DNA of 64,000 nt from Planobispora longispora. GTDB lineage: Bacteria > Actinomycetota > Actinomycetes > Streptosporangiales > Streptosporangiaceae. Where the stretch lies: assembly GCF_016863135.1 (NCBI RefSeq), contig NZ_BOOH01000028.1, positions 60,113 to 124,112 on the forward strand, given 5' to 3'. Position 1 is the first letter of the stretch. Every line of letters begins with the position of its first letter. Both the position numbers and the translations under genes were made by a program. Of the stretch, positions 25,462-33,215 are shown piece by piece. The notes below the pieces were generated by a model. It was not told where the DNA came from. It ran no database searches and saw only the letters and a program-made list of their open reading frames with translations.

Positions 25462-27102
25462 TCAGCGGCCGCCGCCGGACGGGTGGTGTACGGCGGCGAG
25501 TCCGCCGGCGGGCGCGACGAAGGGGGCGAGCAGACCGGGGACCGCCTCTTCGGCGAACGCGAGCCCCTGCCCGACGCCGACGTCCTTGACCCGGTGGGTG
25601 CCCGCGGACGTCGCGGCGGTGAGGGTCATCAGGTCCCGGCGGCGCTGTGCCGGGGACCTGCTGACCGTCCAGCCGATGACCGCGTCCCTGCGCAGCGCCG
25701 TCGTCCTGCGCCTGGCCGCGCCGTGGCGGGTGATCAGGTAGCGGCCGGACACGCCGTGGCCGAGGCTGCGGTAGGCGCCGGCCGCCAGCGGCAGCGTGAC
25801 GAGCAGGCAGGCCGGGGCGAGCAGCCACAGGGCGTCCGGGATCCAGCCCACCCACAGCCCGAGTCCGGCCAGCGGCGCGGCCGGCAGCGCCGCCCCCCAG
25901 ACCACGCGCGACACCCGCAGGCGCAGCGCCGCCCGCGGGTGCGGGCGCAACGGGGTCTCCAGTACGGGAGCGCCGAGCACCTGCTCGGCCACCCGCAGCG
26001 CCGCCCGCCGGGGCGCGGGCGGCAGCAGCGCGGCGGAGGTCCGCTCCTCTCGATCGTCGGGGTCGACGCCGGCGACGAGCGCGTTCAGGCGGGCGCCGCC
26101 TCCCCAGCGCAGCGGCAACGGCTCGGCCACCTCGACGCCGCGCACCCGGCTCTCCTGGAGCGACGACGACCGGGTGGTGAGCAGGCCGCGCCGTACCCGA
26201 TAGGCGCCGTCGGCCTCGCGGGTCAGCCGGAAGCGCCACCACACCTCCGTGTGCAGCAGCAGCGCCCCCAGCAGTCCGATGGCCAGGACGGTCCCGACGG
26301 CGAATCCGGCCACCGCCACGGGCGGGAGCCGGGTCGCCGCCTCCCAGGCGTCCCGGAGGAACCCGACCTCGGCGGGCTCGACGCCGAAGATCTCCAGGGC
26401 GCGGAAGAACGCGCCGAACGGCGCCAGGCCGATGAGCGGCGTCCAGCTGCTCAGCAGGGCGAAACCGATCCAGGCCGGAGAGACCGTCACCAGGGCCGTA
26501 TCCGCGGGCGTCGCGCTCTCCCGGCCGGACAGCAGCCGCAGGCGCTCGGCCCGGGCCCGGGAGACCGCGTCGAGGCGCAGCCCCGCCTCCCGCTCGCCGG
26601 CGCCGATCCGCACCGCGGTCACGCCGAGCAGTCGGTGCACCGGTCCCGCCGTCGCGTCGACGGAGCGCACCCGATCGCGCGGGACCGAGCGGTGCCGGCG
26701 GAACAGCAGACCGGACCGGATCTCGACGCGCTCGTCGGTGACCCGGTAACGCGTGGTGGCGTGTCGCAGGACGCCCTGGGCGGCGATCCCGGCGAGGACG
26801 ACCAGCAGGGTGGCGAGCGGGATGACGGTCCGCGCCGAGGGGCCCACGGTGACCACGGCGGCAGTGGCGGGGATCGAGGGTCCGATCAGCCAGCTCAGGC
26901 CGACCCCGACCGTCCGCGCGTCGAGCCGTTCCCACCCGTCGTCGGGCCGTCCCCCCGCGTCGTCAGGTCGTCTCCACACGTCGGCAGGTCGTCCCCCCGC
27001 GTCGGCAGGTCGTCTCCACACGTCGTCGGGCCGTCCCTCCGCATCGTCGAGCCGTCTCCCCGCGTGGTCGGGTCGTCTCCCCGCCTGGTCGCGGCGGTTC
27101 AC
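25462..27102 (-). CDS. Membrane protein with bacterial PH (DUF304) domains, YdbT-like
   Basis: A 546-residue protein. After an N-terminal heptapeptide repeat (about residues 5-60) come alternating membrane helices and two or three bPH2 (DUF304) modules. One is marked by TTRYRVTDERVEIRSGLLFRR followed by PRDRVRSVD, another by YRVRRGLLTTRSSSLQESRVRG, a third by SGRYLITRHG. B. subtilis YdbS/YdbT form the same small-plus-large pair. The function is unknown; a link to membrane stress has been proposed for the Bacillus pair. GTG 27102 overlaps the stop of the smaller PH gene by 4 nt. Sequence upstream of it in the same frame is that other gene. Confidence 0.83.
   Translation of the reverse strand: MNRRDQAGRRPDHAGRRLDDAEGRPDDVWRRPADAGGRPADVWRRPDDAGGRPDDGWERLDARTVGVGLSWLIGPSIPATAAVVTVGPSARTVIPLATLLVVLAGIAAQGVLRHATTRYRVTDERVEIRSGLLFRRHRSVPRDRVRSVDATAGPVHRLLGVTAVRIGAGEREAGLRLDAVSRARAERLRLLSGRESATPADTALVTVSPAWIGFALLSSWTPLIGLAPFGAFFRALEIFGVEPAEVGFLRDAWEAATRLPPVAVAGFAVGTVLAIGLLGALLLHTEVWWRFRLTREADGAYRVRRGLLTTRSSSLQESRVRGVEVAEPLPLRWGGGARLNALVAGVDPDDREERTSAALLPPAPRRAALRVAEQVLGAPVLETPLRPHPRAALRLRVSRVVWGAALPAAPLAGLGLWVGWIPDALWLLAPACLLVTLPLAAGAYRSLGHGVSGRYLITRHGAARRRTTALRRDAVIGWTVSRSPAQRRRDLMTLTAATSAGTHRVKDVGVGQGLAFAEEAVPGLLAPFVAPAGGLAAVHHPSGGGR
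26923..27090. repeat. 21-bp degenerate tandem repeat encoding eight heptapeptides
   Basis: Eight units of seven codons encode variants of (D/A)-D-(A/V)-(G/W)-(G/R)-R-P at the N-terminus of the PH-domain protein. Alternate units are most alike, which gives a 42-bp higher-order period. The segment is hydrophilic and precedes the first membrane helix, so it should be cytoplasmic and disordered. Confidence 0.8.
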
Positions 27103-27587
27103 GTGGCGTCCCCGGGCACGGCCTGCGCCCTGGCCGTCAGCCGCTCGACGAGGTCGGCGGCCAGCTGCCGGTCCAGCCCCTGGATCTTGATGGATCCCGC
27201 GGCCGAGGCCGTGGTGACCTTCACCCCGGACAGGCCGAAGACCTGCTGGAGCGGGCTGCGCAGGGTGTCGACGGTCTGGATGCGCGACATCGGCGCCACC
27301 CGCCACCTGTGCCACAGCCAGCCGGAAGCGGCGTAGACCGCCTCATCGGTGATCTCCCAGCGGTGGATCCGGTACCGCTGACGCGGCATGAGCAGGGTGT
27401 ACGCCAGGCCGGGCACCGCGATGACGAGCAGGGCCAGGAACAGCCACAACCGGGCGGGCGCGATCAGCGCGGCCAGCAGGGCCAGCACGAGCACCGGCGG
27501 CAGCGTCCAGACCAGGGCCTGCGTCGTCCACCAGCGGACCGTCCTGGGATCGACGGGGTGACGAGGGGGGCGCAGGTTCACCTTCAT
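27099..27587 (-). CDS. Small membrane protein with PH domain, YdbS-like
   Basis: A 162-residue protein with two adjacent hydrophobic helices near residues 23-65 followed by one bPH2 module (RYRIHRWEITDEAVYAASGW, WRVAPMSRIQTVD, GLSGVKVTTAS). It starts at ATG 27587, which overlaps the TetR stop at 27584 by 4 nt, and overlaps the following YdbT-like gene by 4 nt (GTGA). The three genes therefore form one coupled operon led by the TetR. The partner relationship with the next gene mirrors B. subtilis ydbS-ydbT. Confidence 0.85.
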   Translation of the reverse strand: MKVNLRPPRHPVDPRTVRWWTTQALVWTLPPVLVLALLAALIAPARLWLFLALLVIAVPGLAYTLLMPRQRYRIHRWEITDEAVYAASGWLWHRWRVAPMSRIQTVDTLRSPLQQVFGLSGVKVTTASAAGSIKIQGLDRQLAADLVERLTARAQAVPGDAT

Positions 27588-28210
27588 CGGCTCTCCTCAC
27601 GGGTGGCGCGGTCGAACAGACCGGCCAGCTCCCGGGCGTAGGTGTCGAAGTCGAGGTCGTCGTAGGCGGCCATCAGGAGGAGCACGCCGTCGACCGCCTG
27701 CTTGACGGCCACGGCCGTCACCCGGGTGGAGAAGTCGCCGAACTCGCCGGTGGCCTGGCCGAACTGCAGGATCTGCTCGACGACGGTCATCTCGGCCTCG
27801 TTGTCGCGCACGCCGAGCCGCTGCCGGTCGTCCTCGGTGCGGAAGTTCGTCCAGATGTCCAGCAGGGCGAGCATGTGCCGGCGGTGGTCGCGGTAGAACT
27901 CCACGCTCGCCTCGATGTAGACCCGCAACATGCCGGCGGCCGTGGTCTGCGCCTCGACGCGCGGGCGGACGAAGGCGTCTCCGGCGGTCATCGCGTCGTC
28001 GACGATCTGCTGGACGAGCTCGTCCTTGCCGGTGAAGTGGTAGGAGATGACGCCCTTGCTGATCCCGGCGCGTTCGGCGATCCGGGCCAGCGACGCCTGC
28101 GCGTAGCCCAGCTCGGCGATCACGTCGATCGCCGACCGCACGATCTGGGCGCGGCGGGCCGTCTCGATGAACGAACGCTCTTGGCCGCTTGCCTTATTTT
28201 TTGGCCGCAT
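27584..28210 (-). CDS. TetR-family regulator heading the PH-domain operon
   Basis: A TetR regulator of about 208 residues with helix-turn-helix QIVRSAIDVIAELGYAQAS and AGISKGVISYHFTGKDEL. Start ATG 28210 (MRPKNKAS) is preferred; TTG 28216 in frame is an alternative, and neither has a clear ribosome site, so the transcript may lack a leader. It is divergent from the inositol operon and translationally coupled to the two PH-domain genes. A palindrome 15 bp upstream (28225-28241) fits autoregulation. Confidence 0.88.
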   Translation of the reverse strand: MRPKNKASGQERSFIETARRAQIVRSAIDVIAELGYAQASLARIAERAGISKGVISYHFTGKDELVQQIVDDAMTAGDAFVRPRVEAQTTAAGMLRVYIEASVEFYRDHRRHMLALLDIWTNFRTEDDRQRLGVRDNEAEMTVVEQILQFGQATGEFGDFSTRVTAVAVKQAVDGVLLLMAAYDDLDFDTYARELAGLFDRATREESR

Positions 28211-28224
28211 GGACAAAAATTAGC

Positions 28225-28241
28225 ACGATTGGTCAAATCGT
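28225..28241. promoter_or_regulatory. Palindrome upstream of TetR gene
   Basis: ACGATT-GGTCA-AATCGT is a perfect 6+6 bp inverted repeat, 15 bp before the TetR ATG, in the right place to block its promoter. It is a candidate TetR operator. Confidence 0.5.
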
Positions 28242-28286
28242 GTCCTCCGAGCAGGCGATACGGCAGGGTTGATAGATAGTCCGAAT

Positions 28287-28305
28287 GTCAGGACAAAGTC
28301 TTGAC
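28287..28305. promoter_or_regulatory. Inverted repeat over the iol promoter -35
   Basis: GTCAGGAC-AAA-GTCTTGAC is an inverted repeat with one mismatch in 8-bp arms. It overlaps the -35 hexamer of the promoter at 28301-28329. It is a candidate operator for the inositol regulator, whose gene is not in the immediate neighbourhood. Confidence 0.45.
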
Positions 28306-28329
28306 GGGCGCGGAACCGTCGCTTAGAAC
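28301..28329 (+). promoter_or_regulatory. Promoter of the inositol operon
   Basis: TTGACG (28301-28306) and TAGAAC (28324-28329) are separated by 17 bp, giving a predicted start of transcription near 28336, about 30 nt before iolG. Confidence 0.6.
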
Positions 28330-28365
28330 TGGAGACCAGCCGCTCTCTTCGCCGGAGGCGTCAAT

Positions 28366-29349
28366 ATGCGTGTTGGTCTGGTTGGTCTCGGACGGATAGG
28401 GGCGTTCCACGCGGCGACGCTGGCCGCGCATCCCCGGGTTGACGAGGTGGTGGTGGCCGACGCGGACGACGCGCGGGCGGCCGACGTGGCCGCCGGGCTC
28501 GGGGCGCGGGTCAGGGTCGGGGACGCCTTCCGGACCGACGCCGTGGTCATCGCCACCCCCACCGCCACGCACGCGGCACTCCTGCTGCGCGCCTGCGCCG
28601 ACGGGATCCCGGTGTTCTGCGAGAAACCCGCCGCGGCCGGCGTGGACGAGACGGTCCGGGTGATGGAGGCGGCCAAGCAGAGCGGGACGGTGGTGCACAT
28701 CGGCTTCCAGCGCCGCTTCGACGCCGGATACGCCGCGGCCCGCGCGGCCCTGCGCGGTGGCGCGCTGGGCACGCTGCACCGGGTCCATGTGATCACCGCT
28801 GACCCCTGCCCGCCCGCCGCCGAGTACATCGCGGCGTCCGGCGGGATCTACCGCGACTGCCACATCCACGACTTCGACATCCTGCGCTGGGTCACCGGCC
28901 GCGAGGTCGAGACCGTCTACGCGGCGGGCGCCAACCGGGGCGAGGCGTTCTTCGCCGCGGCCGGGGACGTCGACACCAGCGCCGCGCTCCTGACCATGGA
29001 CGACGGCACGCTGGTCACGCTGCAGGGTTCCCGCTACAACGGCGCCGGATACGACGTGCGGATGGAACTGGCCGGGACCCTGCGGACCCAGGTGGTCGGC
29101 CTGGACCCGCGCTCCCCGCTGACCAGCGCCGAGGGACTCCAGCCCGGCGCGGAGCCGTGGCCCGACTTCGCGACCAGGTTCGCGCCCGCCTACGTGGCCG
29201 AGCTCGGCGCGTTCCTCGCCGCGGCCCGGGGTGAGACGGACAGCCCGTGCACGGTCGAGGACGCGCTGGCCGCGCTCCACGTCGCGGAGGCGGCCGACCT
29301 GTCGCTCCGAGAAGGGCGCGCGGTCCGGGTGGCGGAGGTGGCCGGATGA
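28366..29349 (+). CDS. iolG: Inositol 2-dehydrogenase (Gfo/Idh/MocA family)
   Basis: A 327-residue oxidoreductase with an N-terminal Rossmann motif GLVGLGRIG, the family CEKP (catalytic Lys) near residue 87, and the HIHDFDILRW segment carrying the catalytic His/Asp. It should oxidise myo-inositol to scyllo-inosose with NAD, the first step of inositol breakdown. It is the first gene of a six-gene operon. The stop overlaps the next start (ATGA, 29346-29349). The ribosome site GGAGG lies about 10 nt before the ATG. Confidence 0.9.
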   Translation: MRVGLVGLGRIGAFHAATLAAHPRVDEVVVADADDARAADVAAGLGARVRVGDAFRTDAVVIATPTATHAALLLRACADGIPVFCEKPAAAGVDETVRVMEAAKQSGTVVHIGFQRRFDAGYAAARAALRGGALGTLHRVHVITADPCPPAAEYIAASGGIYRDCHIHDFDILRWVTGREVETVYAAGANRGEAFFAAAGDVDTSAALLTMDDGTLVTLQGSRYNGAGYDVRMELAGTLRTQVVGLDPRSPLTSAEGLQPGAEPWPDFATRFAPAYVAELGAFLAAARGETDSPCTVEDALAALHVAEAADLSLREGRAVRVAEVAG

Positions 29350-30230
29350 GCTCGGAACGATCATCCGGTGCCGGCGGCGCGCTCAGGACGGCGGGCGCGC
29401 CCATCTCCTGGGGAGTCTGCGAGGTCCCCGGCTGGGGCCACCAGCTGGACCGCTCGCGCGTCCTGGCCGAGATGGCCGAGCTGGGGCTGGGAGCCACCGA
29501 ACTGGGCCCGACCGGGTTCCTGCCGCTCTCGCCGTCGCGGTGCCGGTCTCTCCTCGCGGAGTACGGCCTGCGCGCGGTCGGCGGCTTCGTCCCCGTGGTC
29601 CTGCACGACCCCCACCACGACCCTCTTCCGGAGGTGCGCGCCACCATGCGGGCCTTCCGGGACGGGGAGGTGGACGTCGTCGTGCTGGCCGCCGCCACCG
29701 GGAGGAGCGGCTACGACGCCAAGCCCGAGCTGGACGCGAGCGGCTGGAAGACCCTGCTGGGCAACCTGACGAAGATCATCCGTAACGCCAAGGAGTTCGG
29801 CCGCACCGTCACCCTGCACCCGCACGTCGGGACCATGGTGGAGACGGAGCGGGAGGTGGAGCATGTCCTCGACGGCAGCGCGATCCCGCTCTGCCTGGAC
29901 ACCGGTCACCTGCTCATCGGCGGCGCCGACCCCGGCGACCTGGCCCGGCGGGCCGCGGGACGCGTCGCCCACGTCCATCTCAAGGACGTCGACGCATCCC
30001 TGGCCGAGCGGGTCCGGACCGGTGAGCTCACCTACACCCAGGCCGTGCGGGCGGGGATCTACCGCCCCCTCGGCCGGGGGGACGTGGACATCGCGGGCAT
30101 CGTGACCGTCCTGACGGCCGCGGGCTACTCCGGCTGGTACGTCATGGAGCAGGACGTCGTCCTCGACTCCGAGGCCGCCGACCCCAAGCGGGACGTGCGC
30201 GAGAGCCTCGCCTACCTGGAGGGGCTGTGA
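29346..30230 (+). CDS. iolE: Inosose dehydratase-like TIM-barrel protein
   Basis: A 294-residue AP endonuclease-like TIM barrel of the sugar phosphate isomerase/epimerase family. Metal ligands are suggested by CLDTGHLLIGG, HVHLKDVD and the final YVMEQD. APISWGVCEVPGW at the N-terminus is typical of IolE homologues in actinobacterial iol operons. It should dehydrate scyllo-inosose. An IolH or inosose isomerase role is the main alternative. It is coupled to both neighbours by 4-nt overlaps. Confidence 0.82.
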   Translation: MSSERSSGAGGALRTAGAPISWGVCEVPGWGHQLDRSRVLAEMAELGLGATELGPTGFLPLSPSRCRSLLAEYGLRAVGGFVPVVLHDPHHDPLPEVRATMRAFRDGEVDVVVLAAATGRSGYDAKPELDASGWKTLLGNLTKIIRNAKEFGRTVTLHPHVGTMVETEREVEHVLDGSAIPLCLDTGHLLIGGADPGDLARRAAGRVAHVHLKDVDASLAERVRTGELTYTQAVRAGIYRPLGRGDVDIAGIVTVLTAAGYSGWYVMEQDVVLDSEAADPKRDVRESLAYLEGL

Positions 30231-31264
30231 CCTCCGGCGCGACCTCCGGCGCGGTCCCCGAGGTGCTGACCATGGGGCGGGTCGGGGTGGACGTCTATCC
30301 GCTCCAGGTCGGGGTCTCGCTGCGGCACGTGGAGACCTTCGGCAAATACCTGGGCGGCAGCCCGACCAACGTGGCCGTGGCCGCCGCCCGGCTGGGCCGC
30401 TCCAGCGCGGTGATCACCCGGACCGGGGCCGACCCGTTCGGGCTGTTCGTCCACGACGCGCTGCGCGAGTACGGCGTCGGCGACCAGTACGTCACCGCGG
30501 TGCCCGGCCTGCCGACCCCGGTGACGTTCTGCGAGATCCGGCCGCCGGAGGACTTCCCGCTCTACTTCTACCGCTACCCCAAGGCCCCCGACCTGGAGAT
30601 CCGCCCCGAGGAGCTGGACCTGCCCGCCGTCGCCGGGGCCCGGCTGTTCTGGGCCACCGTGACCGGGCTGTCGGACGAGCCGTCGCGCGGCGCGCACCTG
30701 GCGGCGTGGCGGGCCCGCGGGCGGGCGCCGTACACGGTGCTGGACCTGGACTACCGGCCGATGTTCTGGCCGGATGAGGAGACGGCCCGCGAGCGGGTGC
30801 GCGAGGCGCTCGGGCACGTCACCGTCGTGGTCGGCAACCTGGAGGAGGTGGAAGTGGCCACCGGCACACGGGAGCCGCGGAAGGCGGGCAGGGCGCTGCT
30901 GGAGGCGGGCGCCGAGCTGGCCGTCGTCAAACGGGGGGCGGCCGGGGTGCTCGGCATGACGGCGACCGAGACGGTGGAGGTGCCGCCGGTCCCGGTGGAG
31001 GTCGTCAACGGGCTGGGCGCGGGCGACGCCTTCGGCGGGGCGCTCTGCCACGGCCTGCTGGCGGGCTGGCCGCTGGAGCGCACGCTACGGTTCGCCAACG
31101 CGGCCGGGGCGATCGTGGCCGGGCGGCTGGCCTGCGCGCCCGCGATGCCCACGGCGGCCGAGGTGCTGGAGGTGCTGGAGGTGACCGGTGAGGGGCGGAC
31201 GGACCGGGGCAAGGTGACCGATGAGGAGCGGGCGGACCGGGGCGAGGGGGCCGGAGATGAGTGA
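30227..31264 (+). CDS. iolC: 5-dehydro-2-deoxygluconokinase (PfkB family)
   Basis: A 345-residue PfkB kinase with GGSPTNVAVAAARLG near the start and the catalytic signature NGLGAGDAFGGAL near residue 263. PLYFYRYP and LDLDYRPMFW are typical of IolC. It phosphorylates 2-deoxy-5-keto-gluconate. The last ~25 residues form two degenerate copies of a T-(G/D)-E-(G/E)-R-x-D-R-G unit and add a charged tail beyond the kinase fold. Start GTG 30227 overlaps the iolE stop by 4 nt; its 3' end overlaps the next gene by 8 bp. Confidence 0.92.
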   Translation: MTSGATSGAVPEVLTMGRVGVDVYPLQVGVSLRHVETFGKYLGGSPTNVAVAAARLGRSSAVITRTGADPFGLFVHDALREYGVGDQYVTAVPGLPTPVTFCEIRPPEDFPLYFYRYPKAPDLEIRPEELDLPAVAGARLFWATVTGLSDEPSRGAHLAAWRARGRAPYTVLDLDYRPMFWPDEETARERVREALGHVTVVVGNLEEVEVATGTREPRKAGRALLEAGAELAVVKRGAAGVLGMTATETVEVPPVPVEVVNGLGAGDAFGGALCHGLLAGWPLERTLRFANAAGAIVAGRLACAPAMPTAAEVLEVLEVTGEGRTDRGKVTDEERADRGEGAGDE

Positions 31265-32153
31265 GCCCGGCCCCGGGGAGGCGGGCTACCGCAAGCTGAT
31301 CGAGACCAGGGCGCGCCAGCCCTGGCGGATCGCCGAGGCGGCCACGGCCCGGCGGCGGCGGAGCCTGCTGGAGGAGCGCGAGCAGCTGCTGATCATCGCG
31401 GCCGACCATTCGGCCCGGGGCGCGCTCGGCGTCGGCAACCGGCCCCTGGCCATGGCCAGCCGGGCGGACCTGCTCCGGCGGCTCTGCGTGGCGCTGGACC
31501 GGCCGGGCGTGGACGGGGTGCTGGCCACCCCCGACGTCGTGGAGGACCTCCTCCTGCTCGGCGCGCTGGACGGGAAGATCGTCATCGGGTCGATGAACCG
31601 GGGCGGCGTGCACGGCACGGTGTTCGAGTTCGACGACCGCTTCACCGCCTACGACGCCGCCACCATCGCCCGGATGGGCCTGGACGGGGGCAAGATGCTC
31701 TGCCGGATCGGCGTCGACGAGCCCGCCACCGCGGCCACCCTCGAATCCTGCGCCCGCGCGGTCAGCGAGCTGGCCGCGCGCGGGCTGACGGCGATGGTGG
31801 AGCCGTTCTGGTCGCGGCGGGTGGACGGGACGGTCACCCACGACCTGTCCCCGGAGGGCGTCATCCGGGCCGTGCACGTCGGGCAGGGGCTGGGCGCGAC
31901 CTCCGCGCACACCTGGCTGAAGATCCCCGTGGTGGACGAGATGGAGCGGGTGATGGCCGCCACCACCCTGCCCACGCTGCTGCTCGGCGGCGATCCCGGG
32001 GACACGCCCGACCTGGCGTACGCCGCCTGGCGCAAGGCGCTGCGGCTTCCCGGCGTCCGGGGGCTTGTGGTCGGCCGCGCGTTGTTGTACCCCTCCGATG
32101 ACGATGTGGCGGCGGCGGTGGACACCGCGGCGGCGATGCTGGAGGCGGCATGA
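31257..32153 (+). CDS. Cgl0159-family (beta/alpha)8 aldolase-like protein of the iol operon
   Basis: A 298-residue protein starting MSEPGPGEAGYRKL at ATG 31257 after GGAG. It matches the (beta/alpha)8 Cgl0159 family that accompanies iolC in actinobacterial inositol clusters: IIAADHSARGALG, VLATPDVVEDLLLLGAL, MNRGGVHG, KMLCRIG and FWSRR. Its place directly after iolC, and the lack of a separate iolJ here, suggest that it cleaves the phosphorylated keto-acid into malonate semialdehyde and dihydroxyacetone phosphate. That function is inferred from position and fold. Confidence 0.85.
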   Translation: MSEPGPGEAGYRKLIETRARQPWRIAEAATARRRRSLLEEREQLLIIAADHSARGALGVGNRPLAMASRADLLRRLCVALDRPGVDGVLATPDVVEDLLLLGALDGKIVIGSMNRGGVHGTVFEFDDRFTAYDAATIARMGLDGGKMLCRIGVDEPATAATLESCARAVSELAARGLTAMVEPFWSRRVDGTVTHDLSPEGVIRAVHVGQGLGATSAHTWLKIPVVDEMERVMAATTLPTLLLGGDPGDTPDLAYAAWRKALRLPGVRGLVVGRALLYPSDDDVAAAVDTAAAMLEAA

Positions 32154-32232
32154 GGCGACGATCACATCGGCACGGCGCGGCCGTGCCAGGTCCGGGCGGG
32201 CGGCGGTCCGGGAGAGACGCCGGGCGGCGGTC

Positions 32233-32328
32233 CGGGTGGAACGCCGGATCACGCTTCGGAGAGGAGACCGGGTCGCGATTCGGGCGGAACGCCGGATCAC
32301 GCTCCGGAGAGGACACCGGGTCGTGCGC
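32233..32328. repeat. 48-bp tandem repeat, two copies
   Basis: Unit 32233-32280 is repeated at 32281-32328 with a few substitutions, inside the 187-bp gap between the Cgl0159-like gene and iolB. The gap also carries a 64-codon open frame (32150-32344) made of the repeat. I do not regard that frame as a gene. Confidence 0.8.
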
Positions 32329-32340
32329 CGGGGAGGCACG

Positions 32341-33177
32341 ATGACGTTCATCCCGGCCGGCAGCACGGCCCTGTCCCCGTGGGCGCTGTGGATCACCCCC
32401 GAGTCGGCCGGCTGGACATACGCCGGTCTCCGCCTCCTCAACCTGTCCGGCGAGACCGTCGAGTTCGCCACCGGCGACGAGGAGATGCTCGTCCTGCCGA
32501 TGTCCGGCTCGTGCGCGATCGAGTGCGACGGGGTACGGCTGACGCTCGACGGCCGCGTCTCCGTCTTCGACGAGGTGACCGACTTCGCCTACCTCCCGGT
32601 CGGGGCCACGGCCCGCATCACCGGCGAGGGCCGCTTCGCCTTCCCCTCGGCCCGCGCGACCCGCCGCCTGCCCGTCCGGTACGGCCCCGCCGACCGGGTC
32701 CCGGTGGAGGTGCGCGGCGCCGGGCAGGCCACCCGGCAGGTCAACAACTTCTGCGCGCCCGACGCCTTCGACTGCGACAAGCTCGTCGCGGTCGAGGTGC
32801 TGACCCCCGGCGGCAACTGGTCGTCCTACCCGCCGCACAAGCACGACACGGCTTCGGAGCACGAGGCCGTCCTGGAGGAGATCTACTACTTCGAGGGCGG
32901 CCCCGGCTACCAGCGGGTGTACGGCACGCACGACACCCTGGCCGAGGTGAACGGCGGCGACGCGGTGCTCGTCCCGCACGGCTACCACGGCCCGTCGATG
33001 GCCGCCCCCGGCTACGACCTCTACTACCTCAACGTCCTGGCCGGGCCCGCCGGGAAGCGGTCCATGGCCTTCTGCGACGACCCCCGGCACGCGTGGATCC
33101 GCTCCTCCTGGACGGATCAGCCGGCCGATCCCCGGCTCCCCATGACGCGGGCCTCCCGCCAGGGGAGTCCCCGTTAG
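32341..33177 (+). CDS. iolB: 5-deoxy-glucuronate isomerase
   Basis: The 278-residue bicupin enzyme has the metal-binding cluster PPHKHDTASEHEAVLEEIYY and a later HGYHGP. It isomerises 5-deoxy-glucuronate to 2-deoxy-5-keto-gluconate, the substrate of IolC. The start ATG 32341 follows GGGAGG. It is the fifth gene of the operon and lies after a 187-bp repeat-bearing gap. Confidence 0.93.
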   Translation: MTFIPAGSTALSPWALWITPESAGWTYAGLRLLNLSGETVEFATGDEEMLVLPMSGSCAIECDGVRLTLDGRVSVFDEVTDFAYLPVGATARITGEGRFAFPSARATRRLPVRYGPADRVPVEVRGAGQATRQVNNFCAPDAFDCDKLVAVEVLTPGGNWSSYPPHKHDTASEHEAVLEEIYYFEGGPGYQRVYGTHDTLAEVNGGDAVLVPHGYHGPSMAAPGYDLYYLNVLAGPAGKRSMAFCDDPRHAWIRSSWTDQPADPRLPMTRASRQGSPR

Positions 33178-33215
33178 GAAGTCCTGTCAGGAAGACCTCC
33201 CGCTAAGGAGTCACG

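Noticed and set aside
32150..32344. 64-codon frame between the Cgl0159-like gene and iolB
   Set aside because: It consists mostly of the 48-bp repeat and has no protein-like pattern; counted as repeat, not gene.
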